In this document: positions 48,050-58,949 of the stretch, one piece after another
Layout: each line of letters starts with the position of its first letter
Numbering within the stretch: the first letter of the stretch is position 1
Assembly (NCBI GenBank): GCA_037953745.1
Contig: JBAKBP010006597.1
Coordinates: forward strand, 1 to 64,000
Length of the DNA stretch: 64,000 bases
Source: Lithodes maja
Lineage: Eukaryota; Arthropoda; Malacostraca; Decapoda; Lithodidae
Reading direction: 5' to 3'
Notes under the pieces: model-generated
Seen by the model: the letters and a program-made list of their open reading frames with translations, nothing else
Databases searched by the model: none
What the model was told of the DNA's origin: nothing
Position numbers and translations under genes: made by a program

Positions 48050-48265
48050 GTCGATATTGGTATGTATTTATTATTATTTTAATTTCCTCCCAAAACCTCC
48101 ATCAAGCTTAAAAAAAACGTCCCCAATATCCTCCTTCTAGATAAATGTGTACATTTTTTCTGCAAAAAAAAATGTACCGGCCGAAGATCAGTTCCTCTTA
48201 AATTACAGGCTCGTTATTGCTCGGCATTAACAAATTTAAACCTAAATGGCACAAGAGGTCTTAAT
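48050..48265 (-). mobile_element. Structured MITE fragment
   Basis: Minus-orientation hallmarks TTTCCTCCCAAAACCTCCATC, GTACATTTTTTCTGC-AAAAAATG, GGCCGAAGATCAGTTCC, ACAGGCTCGTTATTGCTCGG, TAAATGGCACAAGAGGTC. Ends not preserved. Confidence 0.55.
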
Positions 48266-50640
48266 ATTGACAAAGATATGGGGCGAAAATAAAACAAGTA
48301 ATCCGTAATCATCAGGTGTTTTAGTGTTTGCTAATATTTACGCTTTCTTAAAACCTGAGGAGAGCGCCATTGATGTGTTTGAAACGCCCCCAATGCGAAA
48401 AGATTACCTTCGATTCTGACATCATTCGGTATATTTACCATATAACAAATTATTTTTGCTCCATGTGCGTATGTTTTTACTTATATGATAAACATGTGAA
48501 CAGTGAGGACCAGAAAATAGGTGTAAACAGCAAATATCTAGTGAAAAAAGTATATGTGTGGCGGGAGGGGGTAGATGGAGGCAGGGGAGAGATAGTGCAT
48601 CATCCTACCTCTGCAAGGTCTCTGGAGACACTGAGCTGTGTTAGTCATCTCTCTCGAATGTGATAGGGGGGAGGAGGTGTGTAGGGTCGTTACTCACCAT
48701 ATTTCGGGCAGATATAAGGGAGAAATGATGAATATAAGAGGAAAAATAGCAAATATTTGAGGATGGAGGAAGTGGGGGGAGAAAAGGGGGAAGGAGAGGG
48801 AGAAGGGGTGGGGGTCACATGTTTGGGGGAGGAAGGAAGTACTAGAAAGTGAATATGTCGCTTACTCACGTGTTGCTTCCATTTGAGTGCCCGTGGAGCG
48901 TTTTTATTTATTATTATTGTTATTATTAGTATTATTGTTATTCTTTGTTTTTTGTTTTTCTTATGGACTTTCTTCCATTAGGCCTATTGCATCCACTATA
49001 CAGACACTTTTGTGAGGCCTATCACATTTGCCAGTGTTACAATCCAGGTTCTCAAAGACACAGGGCTCTTCAACATTGGACTAGATAATGGCAAAATGCA
49101 ACAACGGTAACACTAGATCCAACCCCTGCCTTAACCACTGGAAAACAAAACACCATTACCGCCCTGAGTCGTGCCTGGACAACGAGGTATCCTATGACTC
49201 GGTAACTGGTGCACACACACTAGGCTGACGCTCAATGAAACAGCCTATTCTCAAACAGTAAAAGATTACTCGATTATGTTACACAAAGAAAAGATAGTTA
49301 ACGTGATTAATTAGCGTTACGGTAGATACTCAAATAACTGGCACTCCTGTATTAAAGAAAGTGCAATGCTAGTCCTGCAACATCAACTGGAAACTTCTGA
49401 AATAAGTCTGATGCTGGGAAGATGTTCGTAAAGAATCTTGAACAATTATAATGCAGAATACGGGTCACAATAAATGCTAGGACATATAGTAATAATAGGC
49501 AGGCGAATAATAAAGACTACGCAAAGGTAGTAATGCTCGACAACTAAAGAAATGCTTCGTGACACAACGCAACAGCCTACTAGGGTTGTGCAACTCAACA
49601 ACAACCTCGGCTCAAAAGTGCAGTGAATAATAATGCTGCATACATATAATAATGGGGCTTATCTCTAACCAGTGTCTGCTCAGTTAATAAAGTCTAGCTG
49701 GGGTATCAAGGCAGGGCAACAATGGGCGAGCATGTGGCTCGTAGCCTAACGTTGTCCGAAGGTGGTATAATGAAGATTACGTTATATGACGGGGATGCTC
49801 TCTTGATAAATCTAGGTCTCTAGTACCTAGCTCTATCCTGGCGATCCCTCAGAAGTCAACACAAAGAGGCAGCACTATGTTGTGAGGGATAGGCTATGGC
49901 CCTCTCACACCACAGCGCTGTGCTCGCAAAGTAAACCCACCCGAAGACAACTTAGGCTCCCACAGTACCTGTCGATGTCGTGCAGGGCTTAGCTAACACT
50001 GCACACATCGGAGACAACGACACAGTAACCTTACCCCTAGTCTAGCTTTAGATAACCAAGAAGAATCACTCAACACCTTGCCAGGGAGACATATACCGGT
50101 CTACAACCTTCCCGAGAGAGGACACATACGGAAAAGTCTGTCTCTCAAAACCTCAATAAAGCATAATACCTCCTTAACCTAATACATGGAAATATCTGAG
50201 AGCTTCGCGTACAATACGACTGGTCGACGGTGAACGTCTATGCTGAAACCAGAAGGGATGTTGAGTTTAATAAAGATTAGAGAATGAGAAAGGAGAAGTC
50301 GAGAGAGAGAAATAGTATGCAAAGTGGCGAGTATGGGGGACAGAATTGCAAAGGATGTAGGCGATACGCGTATCAGGCAAGCTCTGAGCTGGTAAAGAAC
50401 ACGAGGCCGCGACAGGAAGGGACTAGTTGACCACCCGTCCGCCAACGCCGTCAGCGCCCAAGCGAGCCACATCATAGCTCACCCCGCTGCCAGGTGTACT
50501 CCCTCACCCTCTCTCGCTCGCCTCCCACGCAAGCAACATTTATATTATATCGAATATAAAATATAAGGCACGGTCACAGACCAAAACAAAGACCATTTCT
50601 AGATTGTCTGTGGAAACACGACACTAATTAAATAAAGCAG
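48266..50640. other. Long stretch without recognised gene or repeat
   Basis: 48270-48960 includes G/A-rich patches and short unconvincing open frames. 49000-50640 is more balanced in composition and shows no strong internal repeats. This could be part of an element not otherwise present in the window, or unique host DNA. Its only long open frames are short and lack motifs. Confidence 0.4.
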
Positions 50641-50674
50641 ATCATTCTAGGACAACTGTAGCCCATCCCCCCAT

Positions 50675-50702
50675 CCTGGCGAGCGCTAGCGAGCTGCAAT
50701 GC
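50675..50702 (+). mobile_element. Structured MITE core scrap
   Basis: The sequence ATCCTGGCGAGCGCTAGCGA followed by GCTGCAATG is the family core in plus orientation, without the flanking parts. Confidence 0.4.
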
Positions 50703-50745
50703 CCCACGCAACCATTCTGCTAACGCCGGGAGGCGTCACACCAGG

Positions 50746-51130
50746 TTAAGTGGGTAGTTTGCTATATTTTGAGGGCTATTTATTTGATTATTATTTTCCT
50801 CGCTAGACTCTATCAAGCCTAAAAAAACACCCTCTAGACCCCCTTTCGAGATAAATTTGTAAAAATAATTGGTATAAAAATGTCCCGGCCAAGGCTAATT
50901 CCTCCTAAAATTACAGGCTCACTATCGCTTGCCAAGAAAAAAATCGACATCTACTGTATATGGCAGGAAAGGTCTTGATATTGTAAACAATGGTACATAA
51001 GGTCTTAACATCAACAAACAAATGGGGCAAACATAATAAAATTTGAAAACTAATGGGACGAAATATGAGGGAGAGTCCAGAAATAAAATACCTTCCCTAG
51101 AAAGCTGCCGAAACAGGCCCTCTTGGGGGA
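50746..51130 (-). mobile_element. TTAA-flanked structured MITE, minus orientation
   Basis: TTAA-GTGGGTAGTTTGC start (50746). It continues through TTTTCCTCGCTAGACTC, GACCCCCTTTCGAGATAAAT, a decayed hairpin (AAAAATAATTGGTATAAAAA), TCACTATCGCTTGCCAAG, AATCGACATCTACTG and AATATGAGGGAGAG. The right TTAA is not clear. Confidence 0.6.
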
Positions 51131-51185
51131 GGGGGGTTGAAATCAGCCTTCTGGGGCTCAAACATCATGACAATATGTTTCCATA

Positions 51186-51399
51186 TTAACCCCTTGAGGA
51201 TTATGACGCGATGTAGGAGTTTATTCTGGCTGTCACTTGACGATTTTATACAGCTTAGGAAGGATTTGTGGGAGTTATCAGGGTAAAGACTATCTCCATT
51301 ATCACTTTAATTCCCATATACTCTTCTTAATCTGAAAAATTGTCTAATAATAGCCAGAAAACCGAAATGACATGCGTAATGGGATCTTGAAAGGGATAA
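51186..51399. mobile_element. Palindromic TTAA MITE (CCCTTTCAAGAT family)
   Basis: TTAA at 51186, then CCCCTTGAGGAT. The right end is GATCTTGAAAGGG followed by ATAA (one change from TTAA). Inner arms are TTCTGGCTGTCACTTGACGAT with TTATACAGCTTAGGAAGGAT, and a weaker inverse at 51320-51358 (CTTCTTAATCTGAAAAATTG, TCTAATAATAGCCAGAA). Confidence 0.75.
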
Positions 51400-51437
51400 A
51401 TGTAGCAAGCACAATATGTTTACCATCGTGTATTCCA

Positions 51438-51518
51438 TTTATCACACACACACACACACACACACACACTACCTACCAGTTACCAGTTGTTATATAATAC
51501 TGGGTTATCACTGACTAG

Positions 51519-51554
<36 letters not shown>

Positions 51555-51680
51555 CCTACCAGTTACCAGTTGTTATATAATACTGGGTTATCAATGACTA
51601 GCTACACACACACACACACTACCTACCAGTTACCAGTTGTTATATAATACTGGGTTATCAATGACTAGCTACACACACTT
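51438..51680 (+). repeat. Compound repeat: (AC)n plus a 66-bp unit, 3 copies
   Basis: Each block is an AC run of variable length followed by CTACCTACCAGTTACCAG, TTGTTATATAATACTGGG and TTATCA-TGACTAGCTACAC. The non-AC part is nearly invariant in the three copies; only the AC length differs. Confidence 0.92.
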
Positions 51681-53380
51681 TGGTCACATGAATTTGTACA
51701 GTTACTCACATAAATGTATACAGTTACTCATATCGATTTGCACAGTTACTCACATAAATGTGTACAGTTGGCCATATGAATGTGTACAGTTGGCCACATA
51801 AATGTGTACAGTTGGCCACATGAATGTGTACAGTTGGCCACAAATGTGTACAGTTGGCCACATAAATGTGTACAGTTGGCCACATAAATGTGTACAGTTG
51901 GCCACATAAATGTGTACAGTTGGTCACACGAATGTGTACAGTTGGCCACATAAATGTGTACAGTTGGTCATATAAATTTGCACAGTTGACCACATACATT
52001 TATACAGTTGGCCATATGAATTGTACAGTTGGCCTCACGAATTTGTACAGTTGGCTAGATAAAATTGTACAGTTCCTCACATGGATTTGCACACAGTAGT
52101 TTATACAGTTGGCCACATGAATTTGCACAGTTGGCCACATGAATTTGTACAGTTAGCCGGATGAATTTGTACAGTTGGCTAGATTAATTTATACAGTTGG
52201 CCAGATGAATTTGTACAGTTGGCTAGATGAATTTGTACAGTTGGCTAGATGAATTTGCACAGTTGGCTAGATGAATTCGTACAGTTGGCCGCATGAATGT
52301 GTACAGTTGGCTAGATGAATTTGTACAGTTGGCCACATGAATGTGTACAGTTGGCCGCATGAATGTGTACAGTTGGCCTCATGAATGTGTACAGTTGGCC
52401 GCATGAATATGTACAGATGGCTAGATGAATTTGTACAGTTGGCCGCATGAATGTGTCCAGTTGGCCGCATGAATGTGTACAGTTGGCCGCATGAATGTGT
52501 CCAGTTGGCCGCATGAATGTGTACAGTTGGCCGCATGAATGTGTACAGTTGGCCGCATGAATGTGTACAGTTGGCCGCATGAATGTGTCCAGTTGGCCGC
52601 ATGAATGTGTCCAGTTGGCCGCATGAATGTGTACAGTTGGCCGCATGAATGTGTCCAGTTGGCCGCATGAATGTGTCCAGTTGGCCGCATGAATGTGTAC
52701 AGTTGGCCGCATGAATGTGTACAGTTGGCCGCATGAATGTGTACAGTTGGCCGCATGAATGTGTACAGTTGGCCGCATGAATGTGTACAGTTGGCCGCAT
52801 GAATGTGTACAGTTTGCCGCATGAATGTGTACAGTTTGCCGCATGAATGTGTACAGTTGGCTAGATGAATTTGTACAGTTGGCTAGATGAATTTGTACAG
52901 TTGGTTAAATGAATTTGTACAGTTGGCCGCATGCATTTGTACAGTTGGCTAGATGAATTTGCACAGTTGGCTAGATGAATTTGCACAGTTGGCTAGATGA
53001 ATTTGTACAGTTGGCTAGATGAATTTGTACAGTTGGCTAGATGAATTTGTACAGTTGGTTAAATGAATTTGTACAGTTGGCCGCATGCATTTGTACAGTT
53101 GGCTAGATGAATTTGCACAGTTGGCTAGATGAATTTGCACAGTTGGCTAGATGAATTTGTACAGTTGGCTAGATGAATTTGTACAGTTGGCTAGATGAAT
53201 TTGTACAGTTGGCCACATGAATTTGTACAGATAGCCATATGAATTTGTACAGTTGGTTACATTAATTTGTACAGTTAGCCACATGAATTTGTACAGTTGG
53301 CTACATTAATTTGTACAGTTAGCCACATGAATTTGTACAGTTTGGCTACATTAATTTGTACAGTTGGCCACAGTAAATTT
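51681..53380 (+). repeat. 22-bp satellite array, about 77 units, with higher-order structure
   Basis: Unit ACAGTTGGCCGCATGAATGT plus GT, with three main variants: GGCCGCATGAATGTGT (core, 52280-52850), GGCCACATAAATGTGT (left) and GGCTAGATGAATTTGT (right). The block with GGTTAAATGAATTTGT followed by GGCCGCATGCATTTGT recurs at 52901 and 53055, a distance of 154 bp or 7 units. Long minus-strand open frames with a 22-residue period are artefacts of three units per 66 bp. Confidence 0.96.
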
Positions 53381-53389
53381 CATACACTC

Positions 53390-54245
53390 TATGATTTTAT
53401 GTATGGAAGTATAATTAGTGTGATGAACTTACAAGAATATTTCGCTATAAAACTGTCAATTGACCATAACTGTTTCTGTATTACCATTTTAACTTACAAT
53501 TTAGGCATACTATTTTTCCTCTCATGCACAAAATCATTTTATGAACGCAATCAAAATTAGTAAATTGAATTAGAAGTGTATTTTTGTATGAAATAGTTAG
53601 TAAATCCGATCAATTAACGGTTATATAGCATTTTTGTTCTTGTAAGTCAGCCACACTATGTTTACTCCTATACATACATTGAGAGCGTATACAAAATCAT
53701 GTTGAAAATGGTACAGTGAAAATCAACAGTTCGTTGGAAACCTTGATGATGTGTGTGGAATCTAGAGAAAGGGGCAATATTTTGACACTTCTACGACGTG
53801 AAACAAATAGCACTACACCCTGTTCAAAATAATTACTCCAAAACTCTGGATCATTTACCTCTATATCGCACAAACAACTAGAGCAATTGAACTATCATTT
53901 ATACCATTTGGGAAGGGTTAACCAGGGAATAGGTGTGGACATTTACAGCTGATTTGCTCTAGCCCTTTTTGAGTTACAGAGGTTAGGGTTCACGATTTCT
54001 GGACTACCTGCTTGGAACAGGGTATAGTCACAGGTCAATAATAACACATGAGGACTGTCACGGAAAAATGCGTAATAGATTTAAATTACACAATTTATAT
54101 GTAACCTTGTCTGCGAAACATTTATTTTGACTGTACCTCAAATTTCATATATAACTGTAACATGATTGTCCTGTAACCATTATGAAGGTGAGAGGGTTAA
54201 TGCGGGCCAACATACGGTAATTAGCACAATACTATACTATCTTCA
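53390..54245. other. Unclassified AT-rich stretch
   Basis: No gene or recurring repeat recognised between the satellite and the LINE. Confidence 0.4.
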
Positions 54246-54247
54246 TT

Positions 54248-55480
54248 CTTAGGCAACTGCAGGAGAGGTGCTTAGAGAAAAACAGGGAGCTATACCTAGA
54301 CTTTGTAGACCTAGAGAAGGCCTTTGACAGGTACCCAGAGAGGTTGTACAGTGGGTCATGAGAAAACATAAAATAGAGGAATGATTGGTGCTTGCGGTAA
54401 CGAAATTGAATGAGGGGTCGTGGGCAGCAGTTAGAGTAATTTAATGGAGGCTTGAGCGAACATTTCCCAGTGAAAGTCGGTGTTCATGAAGCCCGCGGCT
54501 GTTTGTCTTGGTCCTGGAGGCACTGCCAAGGGACTTTAGAACAGGACAAATTGGAGTTGTTATAATGATGACCTATGTCCTTATCACATATAGTGTACAC
54601 AAATCAGAGGGAAAGTTTAATAGATGGAAGGAGGGTTTTGCAAACAAGAGATTAAGAGTTAATATAGGTAAAACAAAGGTGTTGCTCAGTGGAGTAAGGC
54701 ACGAAACTATGGAAAGAAGTGGAGATTTTCCATGTGCAGTTTATGCGAAAGGGGTGGGAGGTAACTATTCAATGTTTCCCCAGTAATGATTGGGTGCACA
54801 AGAGGTATAGTGGGGTGAGAAGACCTTTGAGAGGAGCACAGACTTTGAATGTGCAGTGTGCAAGGGAGAACTTGTGTTGAATGACTCACCTGATAGTATC
54901 AATCTTGGCAGTGTAACGCTGGAGTGTGTGAACTTATGCTACTTGGGAGATACAGTTTCTGCCGGAGGCGGTGCTAAAGCTGCCTCCATTGCCAGAGTCA
55001 GAAGCGGCTGGGGAAACTTCAGAGATCTGTTGCTTTTCCTCACCATGAGAGGTCTCCCACTTCACCTGAAAGGTAAGGTGTATGCCTTGTGTTTTAGAAG
55101 TGTAGTGACATATGTCTTGGAATTGTGGCCAGTTAAAATGGAAGATATTAATAGAGTGGAACAGTGTGAAAAGAGAATGGAGATGGATATTTGTGGTAAA
55201 CCCCAGGGATGTGGTAGCAAGTAAGGAACTAAGGAGGTGTCTGGGCAATAGAATTATCAGTGGGGCGATGCGTAGGTGTAGGTTGGGTTGGTTTGGACAT
55301 CTGAAGAGAATGGGTGATCAAAACTGGGTGAGAAAATACCGAACTATGAACATGGGGGGAACTACGCATAGGGGTAGACCTAGAGAGACATTGGTTCGGA
55401 TACTTCGTTCCGATCTTAATATAAGAAACCTAATGATAGAAGCAACTGAGAACAAGGCCACCAGGAATGCCGCCATTTAG
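54248..55480 (+). pseudogene. Degenerate LINE ORF2 (RT palm remnants to C-terminus)
   Basis: Pieces of one ORF2 appear in order across frames. LYLDFVDLEKAFDR (RT motif A, 54285-54335) comes first, then LVLEALPRDFRTG (54510), RLRVNIGKTKVLLSG (54645-54690), a decayed Cys finger region (SGDFPCAVYAKGVGG; the other Cys residues are partly lost), LCYLGDTVSAGGG (54935) and LPLHLKGKVYALCFRSVVTY (55050-55115). The C-terminal WFGHLKRMGDQNW and HRGRPRETLVRILRSDLN (55290-55430) follow. At least three frame changes and the missing YADD region show it is dead. The fragments at 1-405 and 3045-3230 are its relatives. Confidence 0.85.
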
Positions 55481-55499
55481 GACGTAAGACTGCAACCAA

Positions 55500-56001
55500 A
55501 CTCTCTCTGGACGAAGGTTTAAACTTTTATGTTTGTATGTATGTATGCAGAGGGAGGAAGGTAAACGTGGCTGGTATAGAACAACCAAAGTATTTGTGAT
55601 TACAAATTAAAACAAAACCAATATAAAGGTTTAATACAGTAAAATATACAGGTGAGCCGACAGAAAAATTGACAGGTGAAACTCATGAAAGAAAAACAAT
55701 ATATATATTTAGAAAATAAACGACCGAAATACGAACAATTCAAAAGCAATTATATACAAGACACATAAAGCAAAAGGGTAAATGGCTGAGAGTGTTACAG
55801 ACAAACAGAGGGAGAAAGGTTAAACTAAAAATAATACAAACAATATAAGAACAATTGACAAAATAAGTACCCATAGCAGAGAGCTAATGAAGTGAGAAGG
55901 GTGAGAGAGTTCTGCAGTCAAACTCCCTTAGCATATAATTAATAGAATATATAGTCAACGATATAGCGTAATCTACCTGGATCCTTACCTGGAGGGGGTG
56001 T

Positions 56002-56004
<3 letters not shown>
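55500..56004. other. Unclassified AT-rich stretch
   Basis: A-rich sequence, possibly the LINE 3' tail or flank. No feature recognised. Confidence 0.35.

Positions 56005-56086
<82 letters not shown>
56005..56086 (+). repeat. (GA)n microsatellite
   Basis: An uninterrupted run of about 40 GA units. Confidence 0.95.
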
Positions 56087-56105
56087 AAGAGAGAACGAGA
56101 GAGAG

Positions 56106-56820
56106 AATTGCCGGAACCTCTTAAATTGCAGGGTGGATATCACTCTCCAGGAGATAATCGACAGATTAAGAGGTGACTTAATTCAAGTGTTCAAAATCAT
56201 CAAAGGCATCGACAATATGAACTCTAGTAAGTACTTCACTATCGACCAATCTAATTACACGCGGGGAAACGGTTGCAAAATTATTGGTAAATCTTTTAAC
56301 TCACACGAATCTAAGAATTTCTTCTTCAATCGAGTTGTCAACTTGTGGAATGGGCTTCCCCGAAACGTTATAGACTGCATCACCGTTGATTCATTTAAAC
56401 TTCGCCTAGACAAATATCTCGCATCAAACCCGCGACTGACTGCGTTTGTAAATTAATAACTTTATTTTATCCCCCCCTCAGTTACTAACCCATCTGTCCC
56501 CTACTAACTTCCTAATCCTGCCACGGACATTAGTTCCAGGGCAGTAATTCCCTTTCCAATGTTCCCTTACCCACTCTAAACCACTGTTTGGACACTTGAT
56601 CCTCAGTGTTTTGGAGGACAAGCAACCTAGAAGGGTCACTAGATCTGTTGTTGCTTGATTTCCTTTGTACTCCTTTGTACTCCTTTGACACCTTGATGGC
56701 ACGAATGTCTTAAAATTGAAGACAACAATTATGTAGAAGGTCTTAAAATCACCAAACTACTGGGGCGAACGTCTTAAGTCTCAAAACTAATGGGGCTAAA
56801 CATGAGGGAGAAGAGGATGA
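56106..56820 (-). mobile_element. Structured MITE split by a CR1-1 insertion
   Basis: The left part 56106-56158 (GCCGGAACCTCTTAAATTGC, then CCAGGAGATAATCGACA) and right part 56688-56820 (ACACCTTGATGGCACGAATG, CTTAAAATTGAAG, AACATGAGGGAGAAG) are the two sides of the family's ATCGACACCTAAATGGCACG region. CR1-1 copy D lies exactly between them. Confidence 0.75.
56159..56687 (+). pseudogene. CR1-1 fragment, copy D (ORF2 C-terminus and 3' end)
   Basis: Begins at AGATTAAGAGGTGACTTAAT, the codons of RLRGDLIQVFKI. It reads openly to the end of ORF2 (stop after FVN, two codons earlier than in copies A and B), then the 3' untranslated region and just over two TTTGTACTCC decamers. A GACA shared by both flanks (ATCGACA before, TTTGACACC after) may be a 3-4-bp target duplication. 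It shares the GGACATTAGTTCC-type 3' region with copy C. Confidence 0.88.
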
Positions 56821-56866
56821 TCAGAGGCATATACATTTCATTGACCCTTTAGTATCGGAATGAAGT

Positions 56867-57079
56867 AAACCCATTCAGTACCGGTGACGTCTTTTATATT
56901 TGATTTCAGCTACATTTAGACGATTTTATGAAGCTCGAGAAGGATTATGGTTGCTAAAGGGATTCATTGAGATAGTCTGTAGCTTTTTAATTGGTAGACG
57001 TCCTTCTTAAGCTGAATAGGATCGTCTAATAATCGCCAGAATATAATGAAAAGGATGTCACCGGTACTGAAGGGGCTAC
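56867..57079. mobile_element. Palindromic TTAA MITE, CCCATTCAGTACC subgroup
   Basis: The ends CCCATTCAGTACCGGTGACG and its inverse (GTCACCGGTACTGAAGGGG) are nearly perfect. Flanking tetranucleotides are TAAA and GCTA, so TTAA has decayed. The inner arms TTTAGACGATTTTATGAAGC and ATCCTTCTTAAGC-type inverse (57010-57040) are as in the other copies. The end at 39684 (GTCGGTACTGTAAGGG) belongs to the same subgroup. Confidence 0.7.
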
Positions 57080-57084
57080 AGATG

Positions 57085-57208
57085 TAAAGTTTCAATTTAC
57101 CTTCTGACTTCATAAAGCCTTTCTTATCTGAGTAATTCGTCTAATGCTAGCTAAAGATAGAGATAAAGATAAATGCTGATAAAGACAGAGATAATCGTAA
57201 ACTGAAAC
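57085..57208. mobile_element. Palindromic MITE scrap
   Basis: Contains only a right-half segment: CTTCTGACTTCATAAAGCC, TTTCTTATCTGAGTAATTCG and TCTAATGCTAGCTAAAGAT. Confidence 0.45.
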
Positions 57209-57422
57209 AAATTGTCCCTTGTGGATGAAGCCTCGTTTTGACAGTTTATTCTGGCTATCTTTAGACGATTTCATACAGCTTAGCAAGGATCTGTCGGAAT
57301 GAAAAATGTAAAGACTATTTCAATTTACCCTTTGACTTCCATACGCCCTTCCTAAATTGAATAACATTCGTCTCATAATAGCCAGCTAAAAAAAATGCGT
57401 CGCCGTATCTTGAAAAGCTTAA
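57209..57422. mobile_element. Palindromic TTAA MITE, further copy
   Basis: Left CCCTTGTGGATGAAGCCTCG and TTCTGGCTATCTTTAGACGAT with TCATACAGCTTAGCAAGGAT. Right CCTTCCTAAATTGAATAAC, TCGTCTCATAATAGCCAG, GCGTCGCCGTATCTTGAAAA, GC, TTAA (57419-57422). Orientation of arms as in the other copies. Confidence 0.65.
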
Positions 57423-57559
57423 GTAAAAGCGTCATAACAGATAGAGAGATAGATAGATTGGAAAGTAAACATAAAAGAAATGCCATACCGTATCTTGAAA
57501 GGAGTTAGGCTAAATCGAAGCGTCATTCCAAATATACAGCTTGGAGAGTAAAGCATAGT

Positions 57560-58410
57560 TCACACATTCATAGAACACTTATCTTCTGATCTAACTACTA
57601 TTTCCAATTGGGGCAGAGAAAACCTTGTTGCCTATAATGCTTCCAAAACCCAATTTCTCCATCTATCTACACGTCCGGAACTCCCAGTGGACTATCCCTT
57701 ATTCTTCAACAATACAAAAATCAATCCTTCATCTTATCTCAATATTCTTGGTGTCTCTTTTCTTCTGCTCTTAATTGGAAGGACCATATTACCAGTTTTG
57801 CTAAGGCAGCCTCCCAGACGCTGGGTGTGCCCAACCACCTCATGGGGTTCTTTACCCCTGCACAGCCTCTTGCTCTGTACAGGGGCACAGTGCGTCCTTG
57901 TATTAAGTGTTGTTCACATATGTGATGAGGATCCTCTCACACCGCACTCCTAGACAAAGTAGAAAGGAAGTATTTTGTATAATTAATTCCCGCCCACTCA
58001 CCAACTCTCTGCAAACTCTCTCTTTTCGCTGCAATGTTGCATCTCTCTCGCTATTCTATCGCTACTACAATAATCAGTGCCCCTCAAAGCTCTCCCAGTG
58101 TATACCACCTCCTCTATGTACGGTATGTGGTACCCGTCTTGCAACACAATCCCAACACTACTCTGTGCAACTCTCCAACCCAAGAGTGACATGTTACTCT
58201 CAGTTTGTCTTCTATTCAACAGCTGAGCTCTGGAACTCTCTCCCAAAATCAGTCTTTCTCTCCTCCTATGACTTAAATTGCTTCAAACTCTGTGTGTATA
58301 GGCATTTTGGCTCGAGCGTCCCTTGATTTTTGCCCTGTCACTCTTTCACCTATGAGGGAGGCACTCGCTACAGGCAGTTCTGCATTTTGTCTCCCCCACT
58401 CACATAGAAA
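57560..58410 (+). pseudogene. Jockey-like LINE, RT C-terminal half and 3' end
   Basis: Frame pieces in order are DLTTISNWGRENLVAYNASK, TQFLHLSTRPELPVDYPLFF, NINPSSYLNILGVSF-like text (57560-57760), a frame change, LGVPNHLMGFFTPAQPLALY-type reading, RTLLDKVERKYFV-type reading (57890-57980), SLSFRCNVASLSLFYRYY (58010-58075) and AELWNSLPKSVFLSSYDLNC (58215-58280), ending HFGSSVP then TGA. This is the thumb and C-terminal region of Jockey-like ORF2. At least two frame changes are present. The last 90 bp are a shared 3' untranslated region. Confidence 0.8.
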
Positions 58411-58423
58411 AAAAAAATGCGAT

Positions 58424-58801
58424 TGTGAGCCCGAGTTACCCCGAGTTAAACTCGTGTTAACCTGTGGTATGACACGAGTCGAGTCACAACGAGTTACGGG
58501 CAGTTTTCGCCCACATGGAATTGTCCGTGAGTTGCCGCGAGTATTCACGAGTCTTTCACGAGTAGCTTACGAGTCAGTACGAGTCACGAGTCAATATGAG
58601 TTACTACGAGTCACTGAGAGTTGTCGGATTTGCATTCAAAATTTTATGCAGGGGTGAAATTTTACCAGACCAGCCCGAGTCGCCACGGGGTGTCCGCGAG
58701 TTCCACACGAGTCACTACGAGTCACCACGAATCACCTAACATTTCCCAGAATCGTTACGCGAGTTCCCAAAAGTGCGGACTCGTGGCAACTCGGGCTCAC
58801 A
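58424..58801. mobile_element. Inverted-repeat element filled with ACGAGTC motifs
   Basis: 378 bp bounded by TGTGAGCCCGAGTT (58424-58437) and its perfect inverse AACTCGGGCTCACA (58788-58801). Between them ACGAGTC or close variants (ACGAGTT, ATGAGTT, GCGAGT) occur more than fifteen times, mostly in one orientation, separated by 2-15 nt. There is no coding capacity. Repeated subterminal motifs are typical of transposase-binding regions, for example in hAT-type elements. The superfamily is not assigned because no target duplication is clear. Confidence 0.6.
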
Positions 58802-58949
58802 TTTGTATATGTGTGAACTAGGCTTAAACAGAAAAGAAGCACGTCTTAATTTGTACCTTGAGAGCGTTAAGTACAGGCGTCATAACAGATCGATAGTTTG
58901 GAAAATAAACAAAATAAATGCGTCATCGTATCTTAAAGGAGTTGAGAGG

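Noticed and set aside
50179..50475. 98-codon minus-strand open frame in the otherwise featureless 49-50.6 kb stretch
   Set aside because: No motif, no signal or domain pattern, and no support from neighbouring sequence.
52267..52844. Three overlapping minus-strand open frames of 133-177 codons with a His/Thr/Cys-rich repeat
   Set aside because: All come from the 22-bp satellite (three units make 66 bp). The same peptide appears in all three frames, as expected for an artefact.
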